Assembly: GCA_029933395.1 (NCBI GenBank) | Contig: JAOZOG010000002.1 | Span: 1-27,357, forward strand | Direction of reading: 5' to 3' | From: Sulfurovaceae bacterium | GTDB taxonomy: Bacteria > Campylobacterota > Campylobacteria > Campylobacterales > Sulfurovaceae | DNA: 27,357 bases | In this document: piece after piece, positions 1 through 7,876 of the stretch | Numbering within the stretch: position 1 is the first letter of the stretch | How the letters are laid out: the number at the start of each line of letters is the position of its first letter | Notes under the pieces: generated by a model | Databases searched by the model: none | Seen by the model: only the letters and a program-made list of their open reading frames with translations | What the model was told of the DNA's origin: nothing | Program-made: the position numbers and the translations under genes

Positions 1-199
1 CTTTGGGGGTGGCACCGGGAATCGCTACGACAACAGCACCGCCACTGACCTGGATCTGAGGATCCTCCTCTCTGGGCATAACCTCCAGAGAGACATATCC
101 CAGCAGCAAAATAGCAATGGCCAAGACCGGCGTGAGTGGATTGCTGAGAAAAGCTTTGGCGAGATGCCCTGCGATATTTTTGATCTGATAAACTTCCAT
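1..199 (-). CDS. RND-family efflux transporter permease, N-terminus only (partial)
   Basis: This minus-strand gene runs off the left edge, leaving about 66 residues. The translation begins MEVYQIKNIAGHLAKAF, passes through a first membrane helix (roughly residues 23-38) and continues with MPREEDPQI and then VAIPGATPKE. A basic amphipathic start, one helix, then a P-R-E-E-x-P-Q motif and an 'IPGA' stretch is the typical start of inner-membrane RND pumps of the AcrB/CzcA type, proton-driven exporters that work with a membrane-fusion protein and an outer-membrane channel. No Shine-Dalgarno sequence precedes the ATG (the upstream bases are pyrimidine-rich), so the start is the best available rather than proven. 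Substrate cannot be judged from this fragment. Confidence 0.8.
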   Translation of the reverse strand, partial: MEVYQIKNIAGHLAKAFLSNPLTPVLAIAILLLGYVSLEVMPREEDPQIQVSGGAVVVAIPGATPK

Positions 200-317
200 A
201 AGGAGGAGTATATCAGATGAAACTATCGAAATAAGTAAATATTATCAATAATAATCAACAAAAAAGAAAGATGTGAAGTTTTGTCTACGTTTCAAGTCCC
301 TTACAAGAATTCGCTAC

Positions 318-323
318 TATAAT
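318..323 (+). promoter_or_regulatory. possible -10 element of the DUF2279 gene
   Basis: A perfect TATAAT lies 11 bp before the ATG at 335, in an AT-rich 135-bp gap between divergent genes. No good -35 hexamer stands 16-18 bp upstream. If used, the leader would be only about 5 nt, which is unusually short, so this is tentative. Confidence 0.35.
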
Positions 324-334
324 TAACGGTAAGA

Positions 335-1273
335 ATGAAAAAGTTATTATCGATTGTAGCAACAGTGGTATTGTTGATGGTGTCGGCAGGCGCGGAGAGT
401 GGGACGGATGAATCTGTCCAGACCTACTCTTTTTGGAAATGGCTGGATGATGAGAATGCAAGCAGACCTGAACTCAGCGAAGAGGAGTTGAAAAAAAGAG
501 TACTCGTGACTGGACTGGCCTCCGGAGCTGCTATTATGGCCTGGGGGGCTGCTTTTTGGGATTACTCGTTTGACACTTCAAAAATCGCCAACGAGGGCTG
601 GTTTGGCGCGGATACAAAATATGGCGGCGCAGACAAAATGGGCCATGTCTATTCAACCTATCTCTGGTCTCTGGGTTTCTCGAGCCTCTATGAGTATTGG
701 GGTGTCAGTGAAGAGGATGCGATGCTCTATGGGCCCCTGAGCTCCTGGTTTTTCCAGTTTATGATGGAGATCGGAGACTCTTCGGCCGGTGACGATATGG
801 GTTTCTCCTATGAAGATGTCGTGATGAATACCGTCGGTGCTGCCTTTTATTATCTCAGAGAAAAATACCCGACAGTTAAAGAAAAACTGGATCTACGTAT
901 CGAATATATTCCTGAATTTAACGGGGACGGGTTCTTTACCCAATATAACTCGATGAAATATCTGATGGCGTTGAAGCTGAGCGGATTTGAAAGTCTGGAT
1001 ACGGAGTCCAATCCGCTGAAATATGGAGAACTACAGCTGGGTTACTATACGAGAGGATACAAAGATCACGATGAGTACAGCCAGACAGAGCGGGTTGCCT
1101 ATATCGGTGTCGGGATCAATGTCTCGAAGATTCTTTCCGACCTGGGTTGGATAAAGACAAGTAAAGTGTTCAATTATTATCAGCTCCCCTATACTTATGT
1201 GCCGTTTGGCTACGATTATGATTCGAGGAGTTATGTGCAGCCTTATTCAAGGCCTTATCGGGGATACAGGTAG
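335..1273 (+). CDS. secreted DUF2279 (YfiM-like) protein
   Basis: A 312-residue protein with a clear N-terminal signal peptide (about residues 1-20, ending SAGAE). Residues ~95-175 carry the DUF2279 pattern: a G-A-D-K-M-G-H motif, a hydrophobic segment, an acidic M-E-I-G-D motif, and a Y-E-D-V-V-M-N-T-V-G-A motif, matching the D-K-x-x-H ... K/M-E-x-x-D ... D-x-x-x-x-x-x-G-A arrangement of E. coli YfiM. The C-terminal third alternates hydrophobic and aromatic residues like beta strands and ends in a Tyr/Pro/Arg-rich tail. A periplasmic or outer-membrane-associated place is likely. The biochemical role of the family is not established. It is transcribed alone and faces the MFS gene tail to tail. 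Confidence 0.7.
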   Translation: MKKLLSIVATVVLLMVSAGAESGTDESVQTYSFWKWLDDENASRPELSEEELKKRVLVTGLASGAAIMAWGAAFWDYSFDTSKIANEGWFGADTKYGGADKMGHVYSTYLWSLGFSSLYEYWGVSEEDAMLYGPLSSWFFQFMMEIGDSSAGDDMGFSYEDVVMNTVGAAFYYLREKYPTVKEKLDLRIEYIPEFNGDGFFTQYNSMKYLMALKLSGFESLDTESNPLKYGELQLGYYTRGYKDHDEYSQTERVAYIGVGINVSKILSDLGWIKTSKVFNYYQLPYTYVPFGYDYDSRSYVQPYSRPYRGYR

Positions 1274-1345
1274 GGTGTTGTCCCCTGACAACACCAATCA
1301 CATTCCTCGCTGAAAAATGGTGTTGTTGGGAGACAAACACCCTAC
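1270..1345. repeat. REP-like palindromic doublet
   Basis: Positions 1274-1282 and 1287-1295 form a perfect 9-bp stem with a 4-nt loop. Positions 1319-1340 form a second, imperfect hairpin of nearly the same sequence in opposite orientation. The outer ends (1270-1282 and 1332-1345) are inverted copies differing by one inserted base. It fills the gap between two convergent genes and includes the stop codon of the DUF2279 gene. It may act as a bidirectional terminator but has no T-tract. Confidence 0.65.
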
Positions 1346-1358
1346 GTGTTATTGATGC

Positions 1359-2573
1359 TCAAAGGACATTGAGCCGCTTCAATTTCCTCGTCGTAAAAAA
1401 ACCGAGAATCAGCAAAATCAGTGTCGCGCAATAGAGTACCGTGTATCCAAAATACTGCAAGATAAACCCGCCGGGTATCGAGAAGAAGAGACCGACCGAG
1501 GTAAGGGTAGAGTGGATGGCGACATAGATGGGGCGTTTGGCTTCCGGTGCGATTTCGAGAATGAGATTCATATCGGCATTTCTGAAACCATCTACGGCAA
1601 CCCCAAAGAGAAGAAAGATCAATCCATAGGTGAGCGGATTGTCGGCAAAGATAGCGATGAAGACCGTGATAATGATCAGAAGATAGGCACTCTCCATCAT
1701 TTTGACATACTTCTCACCAAAACGTTTCCACAAAAACAGATTGCCCAGCATGCTGCCGATCATCTGGATTGTGATGAAGCCACCCACCAGCCATCCTGTC
1801 AGTTCGAAAGTGGCTTTGGCTTTGAGGATGATGAAAGGCAGAGAGAGGAGAAATGAGTATCCCAACAGTGAGACAGCGATCTGCAATCTCAATCTTTGAT
1901 CTTTTTTAAAAAGCAGATAAGCGTTGCGAATGAAGAGGAGGAAGGACTCTTCCTTTTCGGTCACATTGGTTTTAATCGGCTCATCGATCGTCGCAAAAGC
2001 GAAGAGTCCTATCAGCATCAAAAAAGCACTGATCATAAAAAGGTAGGCGTAGTTCATCGGAGCCTCGAAAGTTTCAAGGATGACACCGGTGACGCTGCCG
2101 CTGAGAAGCGCTGCCAGCGAAGAGAAGAACTGTTTGTTTGCCATCGTTCTGCCCCGCTGTTCGGGCGCAAAGACTTTGGCGATAATCTCTTTGAAGTAGA
2201 TGCCGCCGAAACCTGCCGAGAAGGAGAAGAAAAAGAGTCCGATACCGATCAGCCAGAGTGTCAGTGTTTTGTTACTGTCTCCTACCCAGAAGATCGCGAA
2301 GCCGATCATAAACCAGGAGAAGAAGCGGAAAAAGAAGACGATTCTCAGATAGGGCATCACCTGTTGGTAGCTTTGGGCGTAAAAGGCGGCAAAGAGCTGT
2401 ACAACGATCGCCCCACCACGCAGCAGTGAAACGAAGAGGCCGACCAGGATCAGGTTGGAGCTGAAGTGATGGACGATCAGCGGCAGGATCGTGGAGGGTT
2501 CCGCCACTGTCGTTGCGATAGAGAGGAAAAAGCCATGCAGCGCATTTTTGGCATTATTGATTTTATAGGACAT
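1359..2573 (-). CDS. MFS transporter
   Basis: A 404-residue, strongly hydrophobic protein with about 12 predicted membrane helices and a central cytoplasmic loop near residues 195-225 rich in charged residues, as usual for the Major Facilitator Superfamily. The segment after helix 4, with the sequence APEQRGRTMANKQ, resembles the conserved cytoplasmic loop of the family. The ATG directly abuts the TAA of the upstream hexosaminidase gene (no spacer), so the two are probably translationally coupled. A sugar or amino-sugar product of the hexosaminidase is a reasonable guess for the substrate, but the sequence does not show it. Confidence 0.88.
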   Translation of the reverse strand: MSYKINNAKNALHGFFLSIATTVAEPSTILPLIVHHFSSNLILVGLFVSLLRGGAIVVQLFAAFYAQSYQQVMPYLRIVFFFRFFSWFMIGFAIFWVGDSNKTLTLWLIGIGLFFFSFSAGFGGIYFKEIIAKVFAPEQRGRTMANKQFFSSLAALLSGSVTGVILETFEAPMNYAYLFMISAFLMLIGLFAFATIDEPIKTNVTEKEESFLLFIRNAYLLFKKDQRLRLQIAVSLLGYSFLLSLPFIILKAKATFELTGWLVGGFITIQMIGSMLGNLFLWKRFGEKYVKMMESAYLLIIITVFIAIFADNPLTYGLIFLLFGVAVDGFRNADMNLILEIAPEAKRPIYVAIHSTLTSVGLFFSIPGGFILQYFGYTVLYCATLILLILGFFTTRKLKRLNVL

Positions 2574-4181
2574 TTACCGGGATTTCCTGTAGTGGATATG
2601 TTGTACTTTGAGCCGCTTCATACCGCTGCGGTAAACACGCTGTTCGAAATTGTTCCACTCTCTCACTTCCTCATTCGACCAGGCGACCTCCGCCAGGGCA
2701 AAGACCCGGGGCCAGGCAAGATAGTCTGCGATGCGTTCATTGAGCAGGGTTTCTGACCAGAGACATGCTTGTACGCCACGTATATTCCGGGTACTGTTTC
2801 CCGATGATCTGGAGAGGGGATGAAAAGCGTAGGTCTTGTGCAGGCTTACAGGTGAGGACCAGGTGTGGCCCGGTTCGCTTTTGGATCTGACATACTGCTG
2901 GTCGAAGTAGAGGAACTGCACTGGCGCCATGACGGTCGGATAGCCTTTTTTGGCGGCATCGATACCTGCCTGCCTGTTTTTCCAGGCCATTATCAGTGAA
3001 CTTTTTCTCAGCTTCGGTTTGCCATCGAGTACCTCCTGCCAGGCAGCCAGTTTTTTTCCATGTCTTGCCAGGATTTTATCCATACGGCCAAAGAAGTAGT
3101 TTTGGACTTCACGCCTGCTTTTGAGTCCCCTTCGACGCATCAATTTCTGTATCGCAGGAGATTTTTGCCAGGCTCCTCTGGGGACTTCGTCTCCGCCAAG
3201 ATGGATATAGCCGAAAGGAAAAAGTCTGCTGACTTCCGAGATCACCCCATCGAGAAACTGGTAGCTGCTCTCCAGACCGGGGTTGATGGTATTGTTGGCG
3301 ACTCTCTGCACCGATCGGTATCGGCTTTTATCTTCGGGGTCGAGCAGCAGTTCGGGATAAGCGGTGACGGCTGCTTTGGAGTGGCCGGGAACATCGATCT
3401 CGGGGAGGATTTCTACAGAGCGGGCTTTGGCGTAGGCGACGATCTCCCTGATATCGCTTTGAGTGTAGTAACCTGACTGTATATTGGTTTTGGGCCCACG
3501 CATTGCAGGGTAGGTGGAGAAGGGGAGTTTTGTCCCCGGTCCCCGCCTCGCACCGATCTTTGTCAATTTCGGGTAGCGTTTGATTTCGATACGCCACCCT
3601 TCGTCATCGGTCAGGTGCCAATGGAAACGGTTGAGCTTCTGCTGTGCCATTCGGTCGATGAACTTTTTGACATAGGCTTTGGAGAAGTAGTTACGTGAAC
3701 AATCCAGCAGCATCCCCCGCCACTGGAAACGGGGATAGTCTTCGATCGTGCAGGCAGGGATTGTCCACTCTTTTTTGCCAATTTTTCCTCCCCAGATAGC
3801 CGGATCCATCAATTGCATCAGCGTGATGACACCATAGAAAAAACCCGCACTGTCCCGGGCTTCGATGAGGATCTTTTTGTGATCGATTTGCAGATGATAT
3901 CCCTCTGCTCTTTTGACTCTTTTGGGATTGTAATGAAAATGAATGCTTTTTTCTTTTTGGGAAGCTTTCAGCACGAAACCGCTGCTTTTGAGGAGATGAC
4001 TTTGCAGATAGGTCAGAGCATTTTTGGAGAGTGCCGTATCGCTTTGGCAGCCGGTGCTCCGATCGATATGAAAACTTCCCTTGTTCGCAATAATTTTTTG
4101 TGGTTTGGGAATGATCGTGTCGATGGTGTTTCCTGCCCAGAGAGAAGAGAGGAGAAGCAGGAGAATAAGATATTGTTTCAC
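2574..4181 (-). CDS. GH20 beta-N-acetylhexosaminidase, secreted
   Basis: About 535 residues from a GTG start: a signal peptide (MKQYLILLLLLSSLWAGN), a GH20b-type N-terminal domain (~20-145) and a TIM-barrel catalytic domain (~150-480). Family hallmarks are visible: the strand motif RGMLLDCSR, HWHLTDDEGWR, PEIDVPGHS and the catalytic HLGGDE with Asp331-Glu332 (Glu as acid/base, Asp orienting the N-acetyl group). It should release terminal GlcNAc/GalNAc in the periplasm or outside the cell. The reading frame stays open upstream to 4331, but that extension overlaps hisIE by 137 nt and lacks a signal peptide, so I place the start at the GTG 13 nt after the hisIE stop. It is the middle gene of hisIE-GH20-MFS. 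Confidence 0.92.
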   Translation of the reverse strand: MKQYLILLLLLSSLWAGNTIDTIIPKPQKIIANKGSFHIDRSTGCQSDTALSKNALTYLQSHLLKSSGFVLKASQKEKSIHFHYNPKRVKRAEGYHLQIDHKKILIEARDSAGFFYGVITLMQLMDPAIWGGKIGKKEWTIPACTIEDYPRFQWRGMLLDCSRNYFSKAYVKKFIDRMAQQKLNRFHWHLTDDEGWRIEIKRYPKLTKIGARRGPGTKLPFSTYPAMRGPKTNIQSGYYTQSDIREIVAYAKARSVEILPEIDVPGHSKAAVTAYPELLLDPEDKSRYRSVQRVANNTINPGLESSYQFLDGVISEVSRLFPFGYIHLGGDEVPRGAWQKSPAIQKLMRRRGLKSRREVQNYFFGRMDKILARHGKKLAAWQEVLDGKPKLRKSSLIMAWKNRQAGIDAAKKGYPTVMAPVQFLYFDQQYVRSKSEPGHTWSSPVSLHKTYAFHPLSRSSGNSTRNIRGVQACLWSETLLNERIADYLAWPRVFALAEVAWSNEEVREWNNFEQRVYRSGMKRLKVQHIHYRKSR

Positions 4182-4194
4182 TGCGACGCTTCGT

Positions 4195-4857
4195 TTACGT
4201 ATTGCGGGAGGCTTTCTCCTCGAGTCCGCTGGTGCCGAAACGGCGGGCAAGCTCCTGCTTGATACGGTCAGGGCTGATCTCTCGTGATCCCAGGCCGACA
4301 AGCGCATGGTAGAGGAGATCCGCCGCCTCATAAATCACCTGCCCGTCATCTTCTTTGTCGATCGCGACACAAAGCTCGTCCGCCTCTTCGCGGATCTTCT
4401 CGAGCAGCAACTCTTTGTCATTCAAGAGTTTTTTGGTCCAGGAGTTCTCCGATCCGGAACTCTTCCGCTCCAAAATCGTATGGTAGAGTGTATCGACGAC
4501 GCCATAGATGGCATCGGTATCCACCTCTTTGTCGAGGATGACTTTGTCCTGTGTCACTGATGTGAAAAAGCAGCTTTTCCGCCCTGTGTGGCAGGCGACA
4601 CCCTTCTGTTCGATTTTGAAAACCAGTGTATCGGCATCACAATCGAGCAGGACATCGACAATCTTCTGGGTATGTCCGGAACTCTCACCCTTTTTCCAGA
4701 GACGCTGCCGGCTTCGGCTGAAGTAGTGGGCATAGCCTGTCGAGAGGGTCAGGTTGAACGCTTCTTCGTTGACGTAGGCGAGCATCAGGATTTCATTGCT
4801 TGATGCTTCCTGTGCGATAGCAGGGATGATGGGGTTTTTTTGCCAGTCGATTTGCAT
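4195..4857 (-). CDS. hisIE: bifunctional phosphoribosyl-AMP cyclohydrolase / phosphoribosyl-ATP diphosphatase
   Basis: A 220-residue fusion catalysing steps two and three of histidine biosynthesis in the cytoplasm. Residues 1-~105 are the HisI cyclohydrolase domain, with SRSRQRLWKKGESSGHTQ, the metal-binding D-C-D-A-D region (Cys73) and the C-H-T-G-R-K-S-C motif (Cys89, Cys96). Residues ~120-205 are the HisE domain, an all-alpha MazG-like fold with E-K-I-R-E-E-A-D-E-L and Y-E-A-A-D-L-L-Y-H, the acidic metal sites. The start has a GGAG ribosome site about 10 nt upstream. It is the first gene of a three-gene run with the hexosaminidase and the MFS transporter, which have no obvious link to histidine. 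Confidence 0.96.
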   Translation of the reverse strand: MQIDWQKNPIIPAIAQEASSNEILMLAYVNEEAFNLTLSTGYAHYFSRSRQRLWKKGESSGHTQKIVDVLLDCDADTLVFKIEQKGVACHTGRKSCFFTSVTQDKVILDKEVDTDAIYGVVDTLYHTILERKSSGSENSWTKKLLNDKELLLEKIREEADELCVAIDKEDDGQVIYEAADLLYHALVGLGSREISPDRIKQELARRFGTSGLEEKASRNT

Positions 4858-4897
4858 GGGGGGTCTCCTTTGTATTGATGATTGAGCATATTATTTT

Positions 4898-5037
4898 GTG
4901 TAGCGTGGGTATTCCTGCCCACGAAACATATTTCGTTAATACGTAATCTATGAATGAAAATATCTGTTAATATATAATAAGCGTTATTGCAGGTCGGTTG
5001 CTTGCCGATTTCGTGGGCAGGAATGCCCACGCTACAC
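4898..5037. repeat. REP-like inverted doublet (29-bp arms)
   Basis: The arms at 4898-4926 and 5009-5037 are inverted copies matching at 28 of 29 positions. Each arm is itself a hairpin: CGTGGGCA pairs with TGCCCACG around a 4-nt loop (one stem position is a wobble in the left arm). About 80 bp of AT-rich DNA separate them. Single hairpin units in opposite orientation flanking a spacer is the layout of bacterial REP/BIME elements. It occupies the gap between hisIE and the SPFH gene. Confidence 0.8.
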
Positions 5038-5046
5038 GGTTGAAAA

Positions 5047-6168
5047 TTACTGGCTCACGACTTCTGCACGAACAGCCTGCTCCTTTGATCCGCTTTTGGT
5101 ATCGACCCAGATGTTGGGGACGGCGCCGCCAGGGGTCAGGAAAATCTGAGCATTTTTATTCGTTTTGAGTGCATCGTTGAATCTGGCCTGTGTTTTGATC
5201 TGCTCCAGCTGGAGGAGCTCTTGGGTGAGAGACTCGGAGATCAGCTTGTTGGCTTTGGACTGCTCTTCCGCTTCGATTCGGATCTTGTCCGCTTCACCCT
5301 GTGCTTCGATACGGTTTCTTTCCGCTTCACCTCTGGCGATCTCTGCCTGGCGCTGCGCTTCTTGCTTGGCTTTCTCTTTCATCTGTTCTGCGATGGTGAC
5401 TTCTTGTTTGGCGATCTGCACTCTCTCGATCTGGTCCTTGATCTTGGGAGGGAGATTGATCGTTCTGAGCTCTACAGAAGTCAATACGACCGGCTTGTTG
5501 GGAAGCTCATCGACACTCTGTTTGACTTTGGTTTCGATGGCAGCTGCGATTTCGTTACGCATCTCCGGAAGCTGTTCAGCTGTGTATTGGCCGACGACAT
5601 CGCGGACCACTTCTCTTACTTTTGAGTTGATAATCTTCTCTTCCCAGCTCGATCCCCATTTTTCGATCGTAGCCGGTGCGGATTCCGCTTTGAGCCGGTA
5701 CTGTACGGCGATATCGATATTGACTGTCAAGCCGCGTTTGTCCAGGACAGAAATGGCAGGGTTTCTTCTCAGTCCACCCTCGAACCCCCTATAGGAATCA
5801 CCCAGCTCACCGGTACTGACATTGCTGTAGGTGATCATTCGGATACGGGTGTTGACGGGGATGATCTTTTGAAAAACCGGGATATAGAAATGCAACCCTG
5901 CGTGTAGCGGTTCCGGATCGAATTTACCGGTTTTCACCAGGATGCCTACCTCGCCGGAGTTGATAATGGTGAAGGGCTTGAAAGCGAGAAAGGCTGCACC
6001 GAAGATTACGATTCCGACGATCCATGGCATCGCTTTTCCCATTGGGCCGTTATTGTCAAGCGGATTGTTCATATTGAACCCCCCGCCCTTGTTTCCATTG
6101 TCATCGTTGTTGCGGTTTGTATTGCCGGGCTTCTTCTTTTTGAAGTAGTCGTTCATATCTGCTGGCAT
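5047..6168 (-). CDS. SPFH/prohibitin-family membrane protein
   Basis: A 373-residue protein. Residues 1-45 are hydrophilic and rich in Asn/Gly/Lys, one membrane helix follows (~48-67), then an SPFH/band-7 domain (~70-235) with NSGEVGILVKTGKF at its start, then a long Ala/Glu/Arg-rich coiled coil (~235-310, with repeats such as EIARGEAERNRIEAQGEA). This is the layout of prohibitin/HflK-like proteins, which form large ring assemblies in the inner membrane and modulate FtsH-type proteases. The first ATG is chosen over a Met four residues later because AAGGA stands 7 nt upstream of it. It seems to be a single-gene unit with its own -10 element. Confidence 0.9.
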   Translation of the reverse strand: MPADMNDYFKKKKPGNTNRNNDDNGNKGGGFNMNNPLDNNGPMGKAMPWIVGIVIFGAAFLAFKPFTIINSGEVGILVKTGKFDPEPLHAGLHFYIPVFQKIIPVNTRIRMITYSNVSTGELGDSYRGFEGGLRRNPAISVLDKRGLTVNIDIAVQYRLKAESAPATIEKWGSSWEEKIINSKVREVVRDVVGQYTAEQLPEMRNEIAAAIETKVKQSVDELPNKPVVLTSVELRTINLPPKIKDQIERVQIAKQEVTIAEQMKEKAKQEAQRQAEIARGEAERNRIEAQGEADKIRIEAEEQSKANKLISESLTQELLQLEQIKTQARFNDALKTNKNAQIFLTPGGAVPNIWVDTKSGSKEQAVRAEVVSQ

Positions 6169-6201
6169 GCTGTTTCCTTTTGTTTATCCATTTGTTATTG
6201 A

Positions 6202-6207
6202 ATTGTA
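6202..6207 (-). promoter_or_regulatory. -10 element of the SPFH gene
   Basis: TACAAT on the minus strand, 34 bp before the ATG at 6168, giving a leader of roughly 27 nt. No -35 hexamer is evident, which is common for the housekeeping promoters of Campylobacterota. Confidence 0.45.
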
Positions 6208-6219
6208 TGGTGATTGCCG

Positions 6220-6239
6220 CTTCGGGATGATGCCCGAAG
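6220..6239 (-). terminator. stem-loop after ilvE
   Basis: A perfect 7-bp stem (CTTCGGG/CCCGAAG) with a 6-nt loop lies 25 bp downstream of the ilvE stop codon. No T-tract follows, so it may stabilise the 3' end rather than act as a strong intrinsic terminator. Confidence 0.4.
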
Positions 6240-6263
6240 GCGAGTGCGTATTTGATTGGTCTG

Positions 6264-7178
6264 TTAAATGTAAGTGAGGTAGTGTTTGTACTTGTCATTT
6301 CGGCCAAAAACGACATCGAAATAGGCACTCTGGAGCTGCTCTGTCATCGGTCCTCTCGCCCCATTTCCGACAACTCTGTGGTCGAGTGAATTGATCGGTG
6401 TGACTTCTGCTGCCGTACCGGTAAAGAAAGCTTCATCGCAGATATAGATCTCATCTCGGGTAATATTCCTTCTCTCGATGGGGATACCTGCATCTGCAGC
6501 CAGCTCCAGGACAGTCTCCTGAGTGATCGACTCAAGTGAATTGTCATTGGGCGGGGAGATCAGCACGCCATCTCTGACAATAAAGAGGCACTCTCCGGTA
6601 CCTTCTGCCGCAAAGCCGTTCTCATCAAGCATCAGTGCCTCTTCGAAACCGTTTTCAATCGCTTCATATTTGGCCATCTGGCTGTTGAGGTAGTTGGCTG
6701 CAGCCTTGGCTTTGCCAAAGGTGGAGCGGTTCGGATTTCGTGTGATGGAAGAGGTGCAGACTTTGATCCCTTTCTCCAGGCCCTCTTCACCCAGGTAGGC
6801 ACCCCACTCCCATGCAGCAACAGCGGTACGAACGGGTGCTTTGACATGATGCACGCCCATCTGGCCATAGCCCAGGAAGATCAGTGGACGGATATAGACA
6901 TTTTCTGTAAATCCGTTGCTTCTGAGGACCTCGATATGTGCCTGCTTGACCGTTTCGTACGCCATATTGGGCTTGATGGCGACAATTTTGGCAGAGTTGT
7001 AGAGTCTCTTGCAGTGGTCATCCAGCCTGAAGATCGCCAGTCCATCTTCGGTGTGATAGGCTCTGGTTCCTTCGAATACGGCATTGCCGTAATGTACAGT
7101 ATGGGTCAGGATATGCACGTTGGCATCTTTCCAGTCGATCAGTTCCCCATCCATCCAGATATATTTTGCTTCGTTCAT
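6264..7178 (-). CDS. ilvE: branched-chain amino acid aminotransferase
   Basis: A 304-residue class IV PLP-dependent transaminase making Leu, Ile and Val from their keto acids with glutamate. It opens with the family start YIWMDGELIDWKDANVHILT, has the H-Y-G-N-A-V-F-E-G-T-R-A segment, Lys158 in G-K-A-K-A-A-A-N-Y-L as the likely PLP-binding lysine, and the late E-x-F-F-T-G-T-A-A-E-V-T-P-I motif that binds the cofactor phosphate. Length is usual for the family. A GGAG site lies 8-10 nt before the ATG. It follows the two small-protein genes on the same strand with an 88-bp gap, so it might be partly co-transcribed with them, though it more likely has its own promoter. Confidence 0.96.
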   Translation of the reverse strand: MNEAKYIWMDGELIDWKDANVHILTHTVHYGNAVFEGTRAYHTEDGLAIFRLDDHCKRLYNSAKIVAIKPNMAYETVKQAHIEVLRSNGFTENVYIRPLIFLGYGQMGVHHVKAPVRTAVAAWEWGAYLGEEGLEKGIKVCTSSITRNPNRSTFGKAKAAANYLNSQMAKYEAIENGFEEALMLDENGFAAEGTGECLFIVRDGVLISPPNDNSLESITQETVLELAADAGIPIERRNITRDEIYICDEAFFTGTAAEVTPINSLDHRVVGNGARGPMTEQLQSAYFDVVFGRNDKYKHYLTYI

Positions 7179-7266
7179 TCTATTTCACTCCGTTAGTCAC
7201 ACGTAAAAATGTGTGCTCTAGTCAAAAATTAAGAGATATGTTAACCAATAGATAGTTAAAGGCGGA

Positions 7267-7455
7267 TTATGCCAATTTTAAAAAAAGACCGACGAAGAGA
7301 GAAAGTACTACGACAACAGCTATCAACAATGGATTGTGCCATTTGTCGGGTATCTCTCTTTTCTCTTCGATCCAATCGACGATCTTCATGGCGGGAAAGG
7401 CCATAAAAATCAGCATTACAATACTGAAAACCAAGGTTAAAACAATATCTAACAT
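7267..7455 (-). CDS. small two-helix membrane protein, unknown
   Basis: A 62-residue protein made of two hydrophobic stretches (~3-25 and ~43-61) joined by a charged loop that includes DWIEEKREIPDKWHNP. It begins 2 nt after the stop of the upstream 127-residue gene, so the two form one transcription unit. I do not recognise the family. Its interest comes from the promoter of the unit, which carries an FNR-type box shared with other denitrification genes of the window. A role in the membrane during nitrite/NO respiration is inference only. Confidence 0.7.
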   Translation of the reverse strand: MLDIVLTLVFSIVMLIFMAFPAMKIVDWIEEKREIPDKWHNPLLIAVVVVLSLFVGLFLKLA

Positions 7456-7457
7456 CT

Positions 7458-7841
7458 CTAGATACCGTAAAAGTGATGGATAAAATCCATTTCATCCCTG
7501 TTTTGCACTTTGATGGTTGCGCGTTTGCTCCCATTATTATCGAGAATAACCAGTGTATCGCCATCCAGTTTCAAGTGCTTCTCTCCCCACTTTTTTTCCA
7601 GCTTGTCAAGCTGATGAAATATCTGCATACTATCAGGAGACTCTTTGAAATCCTGATCCTCTTTGCTTTTGATGTCCAGCCCTGTCACACGTTTATCCAG
7701 ATAGTAGGGGCTGTACTTTTTGATCTCTTGATAAATTCTCTGATTCTTGGCTTCGGGTTTGCTGTTGAGGTAGGCATTGGTACCAAGCAGAAGAAAGCCG
7801 ATCGCCAAACCCCAGATAAGAAATTTACTGATATTGCGCAT
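7458..7841 (-). CDS. membrane-anchored periplasmic protein, unknown
   Basis: A 127-residue protein with one N-terminal helix (~7-24, an uncleaved anchor or a signal peptide) followed by a charged domain of about 100 residues that ends in an FIHHFYGI tail with a His pair. It has no cysteines, so it is not a cytochrome. The family is unknown to me. It is the first gene of a two-gene unit whose predicted -10 (TATACT at 7882-7877) sits 32 bp from the centre of an FNR-type box. The ribosome site is weak (a GGA about 8 nt upstream). A second possible -10, TATAAT, lies at 7868-7863. Confidence 0.72.
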   Translation of the reverse strand: MRNISKFLIWGLAIGFLLLGTNAYLNSKPEAKNQRIYQEIKKYSPYYLDKRVTGLDIKSKEDQDFKESPDSMQIFHQLDKLEKKWGEKHLKLDGDTLVILDNNGSKRATIKVQNRDEMDFIHHFYGI

Positions 7842-7876
7842 GTTTTTTTCCAGTACATTATGATTATATTTCCGGC

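Noticed and set aside
241..256. FNR-type box between the RND and DUF2279 genes (TATCAATAATAATCAA)
   Set aside because: The left half is TCAAT/TATCA rather than TTGAY, and no -10 stands at the 32-bp spacing.
4182..4331. 50-residue N-terminal extension of the hexosaminidase
   Set aside because: It overlaps hisIE by 137 nt in another frame, has no ribosome site or homology, and would bury the signal peptide.
4785..5030. 81-residue minus-strand open frame in the REP doublet
   Set aside because: It begins within a repeat arm, runs into hisIE in another frame, and has no coding character.
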